Assembly (NCBI RefSeq): GCF_965363235.1 | Contig: NC_134849.1 | Span: forward strand, 51,778,122 to 51,842,121 | Reading direction: 5' to 3' | Length of the DNA: 64,000 nucleotides | Source of the DNA: Mytilus galloprovincialis | Lineage: Eukaryota; Mollusca; Bivalvia; Mytilida; Mytilidae | In this document: one piece after another, positions 43,667 through 55,599 of the stretch | How positions within the stretch are numbered: position 1 is the stretch's first letter | Layout of the letters: the number at the start of each line of letters is the position of its first letter | Made by a program: the position numbers and the translations under genes | The notes under the pieces: model-generated | Database searches by the model: none | What the model was told of the DNA's origin: nothing | Seen by the model: the letters and a program-made list of their open reading frames with translations, nothing else

Positions 43667-46600
43667 GTAATTATATATCCGGCTTTTAGTGTGTCGATAC
43701 TTCTTGCAGATCTTTCATGCTAAAAGCATTTGATAACAAATAACTGCATGTTGAAATGATGTCTTTTGAAATCGAAGGCCAAGCCTTTGGAATTATTTAA
43801 GAATCGAAACTTTTGGAAGGGGTATTCAATTAACCCTTTATCATTTTCACAAGTACAGTCATTTTCGCAGAGCATTTTAATCGTTAAAAATGTGTTTAAC
43901 TGAGTGACAAATGCTTAAAAATGATCAAAAACGGACGAGAATGGCTATTCCGATTTTTAAAATTTTGAGCATAAACATATCTCCAGTTTAACAAGAAAGA
44001 TATTCAAAATAAAATATCAAACAAAATTGTACACTTATATTGTCTTTCGATAAAATTCAATGCTTTTTTTCTCTGAATATCTTTCCTCGAAACATATTTA
44101 ATATATAATACTTACATACATCCTATTACAACGTATAAATAAAACTGAAAATATAGTGTTCAGTATGAATACTGATATCAAACAGACTAATATATGGTGA
44201 ATATCTTAGAGATGTTATTTTATGTATATGTATGTGTAATGATTTTTAATTTTCGTCATAAAAGGCCAAAATCAGTGGCGTTTTCATTCCTTCTTTTTTT
44301 AACTTAGAAATAATGTAAAAGTTTAGGTTTTCCAAAAGAATATTGCAACCTAACTTTTTTTACCCAATGTTAGTGTGTGCAAAAGAAATTTCAAATGCTG
44401 CATCATTAGGTAACATTGTTTTAAGTTTTGAAACAATTGCTGATGTGTGTTGATGCGACGAAACATTCAAATAGCTATTTGAAAATTTAGCTAGAATGAC
44501 TAAAATGTTTTACTGTTTTTAAGTTTATTGTTACATCTAATATACAGTGGGACTTAACATGTGACAGAGAATGGATAATATCAACAATAACAACCATACA
44601 ACTGGCAGGACTACTTTTTGGTGCATTCATGTCCGGTCAGATCGGCGATTTGTTCGGGAGAAAATCAACTTTTTTTGTTTCATTTATTATGCTTTTCACA
44701 TTCAACCTCTTGGCAGCTTTTTCAGTAAGCTGGCAAATGTTTGCAGTTTTGAGATTTTTCATTGGAATTGCAAGTGGATGGTATTTGACAATTTACATTA
44801 TAATTTTGGCTGAACTGACTTCTACTAAATATAGATCTGGTATAGTGGCATTTCCAGCTTGGCCAATAGGAACAATGATTTTTGGATTATTTTGCTGGAT
44901 TTTACACGATTGGCAAAACATTCAGATTGCAACTGCTATTTTGTGTCTACCATGGCTGATTGGACATTGGTAAGAATGCATTTAAATGTAGGTTATATAG
45001 CAAAGTAGATGGATAATTGGCTGTGAACAGAAAAATGTAAATGAAGAACTAAAAGGATCAACATGACAACAAAAATTTGACACTTTACACAAACTTATTA
45101 GTGTAACTAGAATACAAGAGAAAAACTCGAAAATACCATTATACTATTTCTATATAAATCCTTGCTTCAATGTACGTACGAATATTGTATATATTGTGTT
45201 TTTTAGCTTTGTACCAGAAAGTTACAGATGGTTTGTGTCAAGAAATAAAGTCAACGAAGCTCACCAAGTTTTAATAAAAATTGCAAAACTAAATGGAAAA
45301 CCACCACCAGATTTTGTTAAATTGTGTGACGTCATAGCTATGTCAAAGACCGAAAATACTAGAGATAGAAAACACACTGTTGTAGATATTTTGAAGACAA
45401 AACATCTTCTAAAAGACTCTTTACTTTTGAATGTTTGTTGGTAAGCGTACCATATCGTAAATGTATATCTGGATTATATTTCGTGTGTGCTTTATTTTCT
45501 CATTTCTAGTTCACTAGATTCACAGTAGACGAGAACACAGTAGGGAACTTTTGCCCTTCATATGTTTCATTTAAATGGTCAAAATCTCAAAGTCTATCCT
45601 ACTTAAAATTGAATATTAGAGAGTCTAAATTATAAACTTATAATATAAAGTTTTACAATTTTACATATTTCCATAAAAACCGCGCTACATGTTGCTGTTA
45701 AGTGTAATTAGATACAAAGCAATTTTTTGTCAAATTTCGCATCAAAGGACATCGCTATCCTAAATAAATTAATTTTCAATGATATTAGAAAGATAATATG
45801 TATATATAATAACTTTGGGTTTTGATTTACAATTTGAATCTTGTTAAGTTTTTAGAATTAAATTAAGGAAATATTGGTCCTAGTTCTCCTTATCATCATC
45901 TCAAACACTTCAATGTCCATTAATATGCAATTGAAAAAAGCAAAATGAGCCTTGAGAAGTTGCATTCGCCCCTTCAAATGCCCTAAACACAAAACAAAAT
46001 CTAACATGAAAATAAATTTATTTATAACACAAAGACAAACAACAGTATACAAAACACAACAGAGAGAACTAAAGACAAAAAGACGAACAACAGTATACAA
46101 AGCACAACAGAGAGAACTAAAGACAAAAAGACGAACAACAGTATACAAAACACAACATAGAAAACAAAAGACAAAAAGGCGAAAAACAGTATACAAAACA
46201 CAACATAGAAAACAAAAGACAAAAAGACAAACAACAGTATACAAAACACAACATAGAAAACAAAAGACAAGAAGACAAACAACAGTATACAAAACACAAC
46301 AGAGAGAACTAAAGACAAAAAGACAAACAGCAGTATACAAAACACAACATAGAAAACAAAAGACAAAAAGACGAACAACAGTATACAAAACATAACATAG
46401 AAAACAAAAGTCAAAAGACAAACAACAGTATACAAAGCACAACAGAGAGAACTAAAGATAACAAGACGAACAACAGTATACAAAACACAACATAGAAAAC
46501 AAAAGACAAAAAGACGAACAACACTATACAAAACATAAAATAGAAAACAAAAGTCAAAAAGACGAACAACAGTATACAAAACATAACATAGAAAACAAAA

Positions 46601-49600
46601 GTCAAAAGACAAACAACAGTATACAAAACACAACATAGAAAACAAAAGACAAAAAGACGAACAACAGTATACAAAACATAACATAGAAAACAAAAGTCAA
46701 AAGACAAACAACAGTATACAAAGCACAACAGAGAGAACTAAAGATAACAAGACGAACAACAGTATACAAAACATAACATAGAAAACAAAAGACAAAAAGA
46801 CGAACAACAGTATACAAAACATAACATAGAAAACAAAAGTCAAAAGACAAACAACAGTATACAAAACACAACATAGAAAACAAAAGACAAAAAGACGAAC
46901 AACACTATACAAAACATAACATAGAAAACAAAAGGCAAAATGCAAAAAACAGTATACAAAGCACAACAGAGAGAACTAAAGACAACAAGACGAACAACAG
47001 TATACAAAACACAACATAGAAAACAAAAGACAAAAAGACAAACAACAGTATACAAAACACAACAGAGAGAACTAAAGACTGAGCAACACAAACCTCACCA
47101 AAAACCGGGGCCGAAGAGTAAGCAGATTCTGCTCTCATAAATTAATATTCATCCTTTATTTTATTTTTTGTTAATATTTAAAATGTATATTTCTTTTCAA
47201 GATCTAGAAAAAGTCAGCATTATTTCAGTTAAACTTTTTGACTTTTGTAAAATAAAACTGTGCAAGTCAAATTTGTATAATTGTTCCCTTTTTAATTCGT
47301 ATTTTTTTATAATAGTTTTGAATATTACCTTTGAATATTGTACAATCTCTTATTTATAATGATTTTATGTGGATATTGTTATGTTTGCCATTATATTTAT
47401 TTATTCTAGGATATCATGTGGATATGGATATTTTGCTATTTCTTTTGGTGTACAGCAGTTATCTGGAAATCTTTACCTAAATATAGTTCTTCTTGGACTT
47501 GTTGACGTAGTACAAATATTGGTGTCTTTTATAGCTAATAAGTAAGTGATGTATATGCCTTATATACACTGTAGTTTTCTTTATAAATAGTGTAGTTATT
47601 AAACCCAAAATTATAACAGTTCTGACACAACAAATGAAAACCATTCGACCTATTATATGCATTATTTATGTTCCGGACCATATGAGTATTTGGACCATAC
47701 GCGTATGGTCATGACCATATGCGTATACTCATATGGTCCGACCATAGGCGTATGGTCCGACCGTACGCGTATGGTCGGACCATATGAGTATATACTCGTT
47801 TGGTTATAAACGGGCCGGACCATATGAGTATTTGGACCATATAGGTATATTTTTTCAATAATATGCATGAGAAAAAACTTTATAAAATAACAATGATTGC
47901 TACATGCAATTGTATTATTTACAATTCAAAAACATTAAATATTGATGTCAAAGTTAGTTTTCATCGCTAATTGTATTCTTGCATGGATGTGTAGGGTGAC
48001 ATTTACGTCCACACGGTACCATAGCTTTTCTTGGATCCTTGGTCATTCCGATGTGTCTACGGTGAAAAAGCTCTAGATCTCCAATATCGTAACATGACTG
48101 AAGTACATCATATCACCAGACAACTTTTAAAAAATAAACAAGTGTCCTTGCCGGTGACGTTATTCATATTTTTTTTTAAACAAAACACGTATAAGTATAA
48201 AAAATTAGGAATATTGCACTGCTAATGCTAATTATATTAATTTTCAAAAGTAAGCAATTTATTAGACTCTTTATCCTGTCGACCTTTAGGTCAGGTTATA
48301 GTATAACAGTTGACTTCTTTTGTAACAGTTCATAAAGATATTTTTGGAAGTCATCTTCCCAGGTCGACATTTTGCCATTTACTGGTAATAACATATCGGT
48401 AATGAAAAAAATGTGTTTACTATAGTTTTGACTAGTGATGAAATTTACTGTGTGTAACTGCTTATTTTATTTTGTTAATCTTGTTATTACTAATTTTTAA
48501 TGAAAAAATGACCTTTGGTAGTGTTTTTTAATGACATGACAACTAGAAGGGTTATATAAAGAGGTAATCATAAATGTACCTCTTAATTACCCCGACCATA
48601 CGCGTATGTACCCATATGATCATGACCATACGCGTATGGTCCAAATACGCATATGGTCCGGAACATTTATAAACAAATACACTTGGTAATGTCTACATAA
48701 CGGTGTACATAACTTTAATAAGTATATTTGTTATTTATATGCATATAACAGAAGAAAAAGCTTAACACTAACTCAATATATGAAAAAATATGACTAGTAC
48801 ATGCAAATAAAAGTCCGTACATAGTTAACAAGAATCACCGGGAACAAATTATATAGTAATATATGAATGTCACACTAAGAACAGATTTCGGTTGACATAG
48901 CACATTTCAACCTGCAAAGAAACGATATCAAGGGCAACATATTTGTTTTCCTTTATTTGAACACTTCATTTTCGTAATTGTATCTTGTTTTTAAATCCAA
49001 ATTCAGAGAAGTTTGTTTTCACTAACTTCGTGCTAAAATGTGTACGCGCAAGACCAACTTGTCCCTGAATATTTAAGAAATTGACACCATAAAGGAGCGT
49101 GGTTTGATGACCAGAATGGAGTCGACCCTCTCAGAATTTTTTACCTTTACTATCAGAACGATTTTCCCTTATACTGTTTAGTCATTTAAATACTATTTTA
49201 CAATGTACTAGTACTTTCTTTTTTAGGATTGGTAGGAAGAGAACTACTTTTATATTCTTTGCAGTTGCAGGAATAACAGGAATTGTTGTTGGAATTCTAC
49301 AATTTCTAGGTATAGTATATAATTTGTTGTAGTATGTTGTAAATCTTTCAATATTTAAAGCAAATGCTTAAATTCATTATATTCTACTCTTTCTTAAACA
49401 TCCGTCGCTGTATCTCTAACTTTGCATATTAAAGATCGTTAGATCCTTTATGGATAATGTTCTTTATTTTTTTTTTACACCTACCAAGTTTGCTTTGCAT
49501 ATACTATGTCAAAAAAGGTTTGGTCTCTCTTAAGTGACAATCTTTTATTAAAAATTAATATAATACAGTTTACTATCTTATGTAATAGCTACAGTAATTA

Positions 49601-52600
49601 TATTTTTAGATCTAAACAATAAAGGACAATTGGTAAATGGTTTTGCCTTTACGTCTAAAATGTGTGTTAATTCGGGATGGATTTCCCTCATCATCCTTAC
49701 GTCTGAGATATATCCAACAGTTGTCAGGTATTATCAGAAACACGTCTTAACAATTCCAATAGTTTATGCAAGTATGTTATTGAATTTATTAGCATCATGG
49801 CAACCAGAATGTTTATATATGTATAAACCAGTTTGATGAAGTCACTAATGTGAATTTCTACACAGGCGAAATATTTCTGTAAGTGTTCTTGAAATGTTTA
49901 ACATAATTTTTGGTGCATTGTTTTTTAATTATAAAAAAAGGCTATTTTTACGAAGTTTATTGATGTGTACTCAGATATTTAACATAAAGTCCTCTCGACT
50001 TTTTATTAATTGTGACTGAACTGTTTAGTTCACACATCAACAATCTCCTTCAAATAACCTGAATTACTTTGATAAAAAAAAACATGAGTAGTCGGGTTGT
50101 TTTCTGGATTAATCTTCACGTGGAACGATAAAACCCCCAATATTTGAAAGCCAGAGGTGTTCAAGTTAAAAAAAACGTAGAAACGTTAGCCACTACATGA
50201 CTAAAAAGGACCTAAATGAATAGCCAAATTCATCTTAGGACAGGTGTGCCTGAGGAATAAATGAATGTTAGAATGATGTAACAAAAATTTATTAACATTT
50301 GAATATGTGTTTCATAGTTTTAATTGAAATCTTTTGAAAACTGGATGGGTCTTAATTGACAGCAATCGGAGCAAAAACTGTTCACCAACATTCGAAGTTC
50401 ACGTAAATGTTAGTTGATGCAAACAAACTCATCATATATACCAGGACTAAATTTAGTATATACGGCAGACGCGCGTTTCGTCTACAAAAGACTCATCAGT
50501 GACGCTCGAATCAAAAACAGTTAAAAAGGCCAAATAAAGTACGAAGTTGAAGAGCATTAAGGACCAAAATTCCTAAAAGTTTTGCCAAATACAGCTAAGG
50601 TAATCTGTGCATGAGGTAGAAAAGCCTTAGTATTATATAAGGGATATAGTTACGATACTGTTGTCAGGTCATTAAAGATTGCATATTTTGGCGTTAATAT
50701 TGATTCACTTATAGGGTCTTTGCATCGGAACTAAACACATTTATTCAAAAACCAGTTGTTGGCATGACACGGGTTATGTTCTTCTCATATATGTTATGAT
50801 GGTATGATACTAAACCCCTAACGGGAAGGATTGTGCCTGATGTTCATATGATGAAATCATAATCTTTCAGTCAGTTTAATTGAAGTCTGGAGCTGGCATG
50901 TCAGTTAACTGCTAGTAGTCTGTTGTTATTTATGTATTATTGTCATTTTGTTTTTTTTTTTTTCTTTGGTTACATCTTCTGACATCAGACTCGGACTTCT
51001 CTTGAACTGAATTTTAATGTACGTATTGTTATGCGTTTACTTTTCTACATTGGCTGGAGGTATAGGGGAAGGGTTGAGATCTCACAAACATGTTTAACCC
51101 CGCCGCATTTTTGCGCCTGTCCCAAGTCAGGAGCCTCTGGCCTTTGTTAGTCTTGTATTATTTTAATTTTAGTTTCTTGTGTACAATTTTGAAATTAGTA
51201 TGGCGTTCATTATCACTGAACTAGTATATATTTGTTTAGGGGCCAGTTGAAGGACGCCTCCGGGTGCGGGAATTTCTCGCTTCATTGAAGACCTGTTGGT
51301 GACCTTTTGCTGTTGTTTTTTTCTATGGTCGGGTTGTTGTCTCTTTGGCACATTCCCCATTTCCATTCTCAATTTTATTTCCAAAATTTCAAAAATTTGT
51401 AAACAGTAAATTTATAAATATAACCATATCAATGACAATTCATGTCAGCACAAAAAGTGCTGACTACTGGGCTTGTGATACCCTCGGGGAAATAAATCTC
51501 CACCAGCAGTGGCATCGACCCAGTGGTTGTAAATAAACTCATCATAGATACCAGGACTAAATTTAGTATACACGCCAGACGCGCATTTCGTCTACAAAAG
51601 ACTCATCAGTGACGCTCGGATCCAAAACAGTTAAAAGGGCCAAATAGTTCTTTAGTGTAGGTTTCTCAGTAATACCTTCATATTGCTTACTATATAACGA
51701 GAGATTCCTTCTATAAAGGAAAGATGATTGTGGCTTAAATTTCAAGTTTCAAATGACAAATTTGAACAAATACATTACATTCAACTTCCTTCATTTGGAA
51801 TCGTATGAACTACAACCGTTGTTCTTCAAGTACTAGTATCTATTCATCAGCTTTGATGAATCACTGTCTGAGTTGGACAAATGTTGTATGGATTATTTAT
51901 TTAGTATTCCATATACCTTTTTGTTAAATTTGTTCACTTTATTACTTTATTTTTTATTATTTATCTATATTCCATATACCTTTTTGTTCAATTTGTTCAC
52001 TTTATTACTTTATTTTTGTCAACTTTATCATTACAGAAATGTAGGTTTCGGTCTGAACAATTCTGTAGCACGTGTAGGTGCAATGACAGCGCCACAGCTA
52101 GTATTCGCAGTAAGTAGTTTCGTATGAGTATAAAAACATCAAATGTACCGTATTTCAAGGTATTTACCAAACAAAAAGTCCATATTGGCTTGATAAAAAT
52201 ATATTTCTTTTTTAGGGAAAAATTCTAAAACGCTCCTTAAATTAAAAATTCATGACATTGCGTGGTAAAGTCAATTTTGTCGTTCATATCTTTTATTGTG
52301 TTTTAACCGCGTTTTTAAACTTACTAATAAATGAATTACCAAAAGCTGTCAGCATATATTAGTAGTGTAATATATTATGTTGATCCCTCGCCGCAAAATA
52401 TTATATTTTTTCAGAGGCGGCGTATAGCAAATACCAATCAATCAATTATTCCATATCGTGTTTACCATCCATCAATTTCCTCACTCATTTTGGGACACTG
52501 CAAAAAATCTCATTAGAGGTAATAAGATGATCCTGAAATAATTTATCTCAGAATTAACCTCTGTGCATTGTTTAGCGAAATACTGAACAAGTGGACTTGT

Positions 52601-53531
52601 TTTATGTTTAATGCTAATGTAGAATTTCTCTTGTGGATGAAGATTGATGACACTACTATTAGAGTCAATGAGCAGAACACAACCAACTAAGAAAGAATGA
52701 TGCAAAGACATTGTATATAATAAATAGTATTGAAGCGGTATTAGCTGTCAAATTCATTATATTTAAAACATACTAAAACGTATATCCAATATTACAAAAA
52801 AGTATAAAATAAACAATCATCAATGCATGAAGTCTATTAAATGTTTCAGCATTTCATGTGTATTTTACACTTTCAATGTTGACGTTCTCTTCCTTTTAAT
52901 AGCTAAACGAATCTAGTACATGCGTAACCCATCTCCAGCTATGGAGTTAAATTGAAGGATACATGAAAAGGGTTCCTATAATTTTTAACTTTTTATACAT
53001 TGTGACTTGGATGGAGAGTTGTCTCGTTGGCACTCATACCACATCTTCTTATTTATCTCAATTAGGTTAAATTATTGACTTGCAAGTAAATACAACAACA
53101 GCGATGTTTTTGAGCTTATTTTTTAAATTTAGACAAGACTAACTGTTAATAACGAAATATTATTTTAAAATTTCACTTTTATCAGTACTTTAAACAAAAA
53201 GAATCGTATTTTAATTTTTTGTCTAAATCGTTGCATGTGCCCTTTTAAGTAGTTTTGCCTTTGTATAGATTATAAGAATGACTGTTTTCGAAAATATATC
53301 TGTGTTGCCTGTTTTTGACTTGGGAATGGCACTGGAAAGATTAGTAGAATCATACTATTTGTCCTTTTTGTATAGAGTGAACATTTTATATTTCAGAGTA
53401 AACATATGCCAGGACTATCTTACTTACTGCTTGGAGGATTGTTCCTTCTTTCTTGCATCTGTTTAGTTTTTTTACCAGAGACGAATAGGAAAGCTTTGAA
53501 AGACACCATAGACGAGAACGAAGAGCTATAA
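43370..53531 (+). CDS. SLC22-family organic ion transporter (plus copy), intact, 497 aa
   Basis: Predicted 12-TM plasma-membrane carrier of the organic cation/anion transporter family. Exons: 43370-43666, 44548-44969, 45207-45440, 47410-47541, 49227-49309, 49610-49727, 52037-52109, 53397-53531. Each intron is GT..AG and the joined frame is open throughout. Visible: TM1 at about 22-46, then a first loop of about 60 residues (shorter than the roughly 100 typical of the family) with sites N66 and N77; WDLTCDREW; GQIGDLFGRK (129-138); FVPESYRWFV (241-250); SCGYGYFAISFGVQQLSGN; RVGAMTAPQL; LPETNRKALKD near the C-terminus, which ends NEEL. The first in-frame ATG is chosen; the upstream codon 43355 is GTG. 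Vertebrate members are usually about 550 aa. Substrate cannot be read from sequence. Confidence 0.93.
44548..44969 (+). CDS. SLC22 plus copy, exon 2
   Basis: 422 nt, WDLTCDREW to LPWLIGH. TM2-TM6. Acceptor ATATACAG, donor GTAAGA. Confidence 0.94.
45207..45440 (+). CDS. SLC22 plus copy, exon 3
   Basis: 234 nt, PESYRWFVSRNKVNEAHQ and the central loop. Confidence 0.93.
46020..47078 (+). repeat. 48-bp satellite in intron 3, about 22 copies
   Basis: CAACAGTATACAAAACACAA recurs every 48 bp (46043, 46091, 46139), with some units shortened to 46-47 bp. Two variants alternate (CATAGAAAACAAAAGAC and CAGAGAGAACTAAAGAC). Because 48 is divisible by three and the unit lacks stops in several frames, long open frames appear on both strands; these are not genes. 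Confidence 0.92.
47078..47140 (+). repeat. 3' end of repeat family E closing the satellite
   Basis: CTGAGCAACACAAACCTCACC, AAAAACCGGGG and GTAAGCAGATTCTGCTC are the tail of family E seen elsewhere. Confidence 0.75.
47410..47541 (+). CDS. SLC22 plus copy, exon 4
   Basis: 132 nt, GYFAISFGVQQLSGNLYLN. Confidence 0.93.
47655..48675. mobile_element. 1-kb element with palindromic GACCATACGCGTATGGTC arrays, intron 4
   Basis: Left ATGTTCCGGACCATATGAGT is mirrored at the right by ACGCATATGGTCCGGAACAT (ending about 48667). GGACCATACGCGTATGGTC lies next to both ends, and several variants of the palindrome follow at the left (47690-47850). The middle shows no coding frame. Likely a non-autonomous inverted-repeat transposon. 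Confidence 0.78.
49227..49309 (+). CDS. SLC22 plus copy, exon 5
   Basis: 83 nt, IGRKRTTFIFFAVAGITG. Confidence 0.93.
49610..49727 (+). CDS. SLC22 plus copy, exon 6
   Basis: 118 nt, NKGQLVNGFAFTSKMCVNSG and TSEIYPTVVR. Confidence 0.93.
50425..50640 (-). repeat. Repeat family A copy, intron 6
   Basis: Core reads reverse at 50461-50501: CTGATGAGTCTTTTGTAGAC, GAAACGCGCGTCTG, then CCGTA (one change in stem III). Body continues to the GAGGTAGAAAAGCC block. Confidence 0.82.
50965..51384 (-). repeat. Dispersed repeat family C, longest copy
   Basis: In reverse: GAATGGAAATGGGGAATG, CCCGCACCCGGAGGCG, CTTGGGACAGGCGC, GTTAAACATGTTTGTGAG, GACATCAGAAGATG. The C-terminal part resembles the end of family B, so the two may be parts of one longer family. 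Confidence 0.82.
51385..51650 (-). repeat. Repeat family A copy containing a unit junction, intron 6
   Basis: In reverse: body end, GAGCGTCACTGATGAGTC, core (51571-51611), GTCCTGGTATCTATGATGAG, then directly the start of a body (GGTCGATGCCACTGCTGG, CAGCACTTTTTGTGCTGAC). So core and next body start are joined as in a head-to-tail tandem. Confidence 0.8.
52037..52109 (+). CDS. SLC22 plus copy, exon 7
   Basis: 73 nt, NVGFGLNNSVARVGAMTAPQ. Donor GTAAGTAG, identical to the minus copy. Confidence 0.93.
52990..53052 (-). repeat. Dispersed repeat family B, 5' end in reverse
   Basis: AGTTGTCTCGTTGGCACTC followed by ATACCACATCTTCTT. Confidence 0.75.
53397..53531 (+). CDS. SLC22 plus copy, exon 8 with stop
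   Basis: 135 nt, SKHMPGLSYLLLGG to LPETNRKALKD and TAA. Confidence 0.93.
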   Translation, partial: SKHMPGLSYLLLGGLFLLSCICLVFLPETNRKALKDTIDENEEL

Positions 53532-53536
53532 ATAAA
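53531..53536 (+). terminator. AATAAA overlapping the stop codon of the plus transporter
   Basis: The last A of TAA starts AATAAA. If used it would give a very short 3' UTR. Another AATAAA-like word occurs near 53917. Confidence 0.3.
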
Positions 53537-53619
53537 ATGTTTGTACTATATCATGTTTAACGACGGGGGTAAAGGGTTATTTTCGTACAACGTGATCGCC
53601 GTTTTTTATTTCACATTCA

Positions 53620-53775
53620 AAAGAGGGACGAAAGATACCAAAGGGACAGTCAAACTCATAAATCTAAAACAAACTGACAACGCCATGGCTAAAAATGAAA
53701 AAGACAAACAGAAAAACAATAGTACACATGACACAACATAGAAAACTAAAGAATAAACAACACGAACCCCACTAT
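53620..53775 (+). repeat. Repeat family E copy just after the plus transporter
   Basis: GAGGGACGAAAGATACCAAAG, GACAACGCCATGGCTAAAAA and CACAACATAGAAAACTAAAG. This shows a single, unexpanded version of the 48-bp unit region. Confidence 0.85.
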
Positions 53776-53779
53776 AATG

Positions 53780-54530
53780 TTATATATGTTTTTACTTTTT
53801 TTATTTGACGTTCAGTCGTGCAAGACAGGTGCCTCGTTTAACGTGTTCTGCTAGTTTAATTTTACGTGGATCGTGATTTTTAAATGCTTACTTTGCGTGC
53901 TCGGTATTTTTCAAATAAATTTCGAACACTAGGCAGGGATCGTCAAGAAAAAAATTGATTGAATTTTGTTTTTTGATAAAGCTGAAAAGCCTATGATGTT
54001 GTTCTTTTATTTGCATGTTAAAAGTTAAGAAGATCGTTAAATACTTTTTTTAAAAGCCGTAAACCATTTATATTGTAAATGTGTATACTTAATCGGGAAT
54101 ATTAAGTAAAACAGAGAGTTTATATATACAAGAGGACAGTGACTCAGTCATAACAAAGTCTTTATTTTTTGTGCAACGTTCATGACATAAATTATTTCAC
54201 GTTCAACGTGAAATTATGTCTTATTTCACGTTTTTTTTTCGTGCAAGCACCCCCCTTTACCACCCTCTTTAACTGTTAGAATCAAATAAGCAATGGAACG
54301 TGTCAAGATGTAAAATTGTTGTTCTCTACATTTGGAAGATTTAACATGATTATGTTATGCCGATCAGCAGTGTGTCAAAGAGACCACACAAAATCAGTGA
54401 AAACAAGATTTAGTGTGAGCTACCGTTAACTTATTTATATGATGCATGCATAGCTGGAGATGTTTATCCTGTCGACACATCCGGTCTCGTCCATTCTTGA
54501 GTTCCTGAATTTACCTTAACTTTCATTTGT
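53780..54530. other. Intergenic, no gene seen
   Basis: A palindromic phrase ATTTCACGTTCAACGTGAAAT lies at 54195-54215. Otherwise nothing recognised. Confidence 0.4.
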
Positions 54531-54534
54531 TAGG

Positions 54535-54725
54535 TTTGGCGCTTTAAAACCAGGTTCAATCCACCATTTTCTTTATTTGAAAATGCCTGTACCAAGTCAT
54601 CAATATGACAGTTGTTTTCCATTCGTTTGGTGTGTTTTATCATTTGGTTTTGCCATTTGATTAGGGACTTTCCGTTTTGAATTTTCCTCGGAGTTCAGTA
54701 TTTTTGTGATTTTACTTTTTGTTAC
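54535..54725 (-). repeat. Repeat family G copy, reverse
   Basis: AACCAGGTTCAATCCACCAT, AAAATGCCTGTACCAAGTC and GTTTTGAATTTTCCTCGGAG. Confidence 0.75.
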
Positions 54726-55144
54726 CTTATTTGTATATTCTTAATCTAATTGTGACATTGGAACATCGGTGAACTACTGTTATCTAAATTGAAATTCCGT
54801 TCTTTCTTTTGAGTGAAGGATATACGGATATACATGTACCAAACAATGTGAAACCAGACAACAATAAAGAAAAAAGCAAACGACATTTTGACCTTTGTAT
54901 CAAATATCAAAAAGCTATAATTTGTAGTTGGTAAGAAAAAAAATGCAACGCATTTGTTGTCTTTTTCAATAACAGTATATCAAATAAGCGCTTTTCTGGG
55001 TTTTACCCTTATCAGGAAGGCCCAAAATATGAAAGTTAATGAAATATACAGAAAGTTCTTGAATACGTGTTGAGCTTTATATTCAATATAAAGAATAGAA
55101 AGAACGTGGCAAACAGGAAGTTGATAAGATTTAAACATCTACAT

Positions 55145-55325
55145 AACCTGGTAAAACTATTGTATTTGGCAAAACCTTTCGGAAGTGTGGTCCTCAATGC
55201 CCTTCAACTTCGTATATTATTTTGCCTTTAAAAGTGATTCTATCATCACTGATAGTCTTTTATAAACAAAACGCGAGTCTGGCGTACAATATTTGATCCT
55301 GGTATCTATGATGAGTTATTACTAA
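55145..55325 (+). repeat. Repeat family A copy, core decayed
   Basis: CAATGCCCTTCAACTTCGTA, then ATCACTGATAGTCTTTTATAAACAAAACGCGAGTCTGGCGTA split by substitutions; stem II is partly lost. Confidence 0.7.
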
Positions 55326-55419
55326 TATAAAGCTTGGTACGATGTATCATGAAGCTCTGATCTGCAGTTGCTTCAAAAAATAGGAATCCTGTCTTATTCG
55401 TGAACAAAAATGCATCGAA

Positions 55420-55595
55420 GAGTAAAATAACAAAAATACCGAACTCCAAGGAAAATTCAAAACGGAAAGTCTTTTAACAAATGACAAAATCAAAGGCTCA
55501 AACGCATAACACATTTTTTGTAAAACGAATGGAAAACAACTGTACTATTACTGACTTTGTACAGGAATTTCCCTATGTAGAAAATTGTGCAAAAG
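55420..55595 (+). repeat. Repeat family G copy
   Basis: AATACCGAACTCCAAGG, AAATTCAAAACGGAAAGTC, AACGAATGGAAAACAACTG. Confidence 0.75.
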
Positions 55596-55599
55596 ATTT

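Noticed and set aside
45858..47138. Long open frames on both strands over the intron 3 repeat
   Set aside because: They are translations of a 48-bp satellite whose unit has no stops. They overlap on both strands and in several frames, and lie within a well-supported intron.
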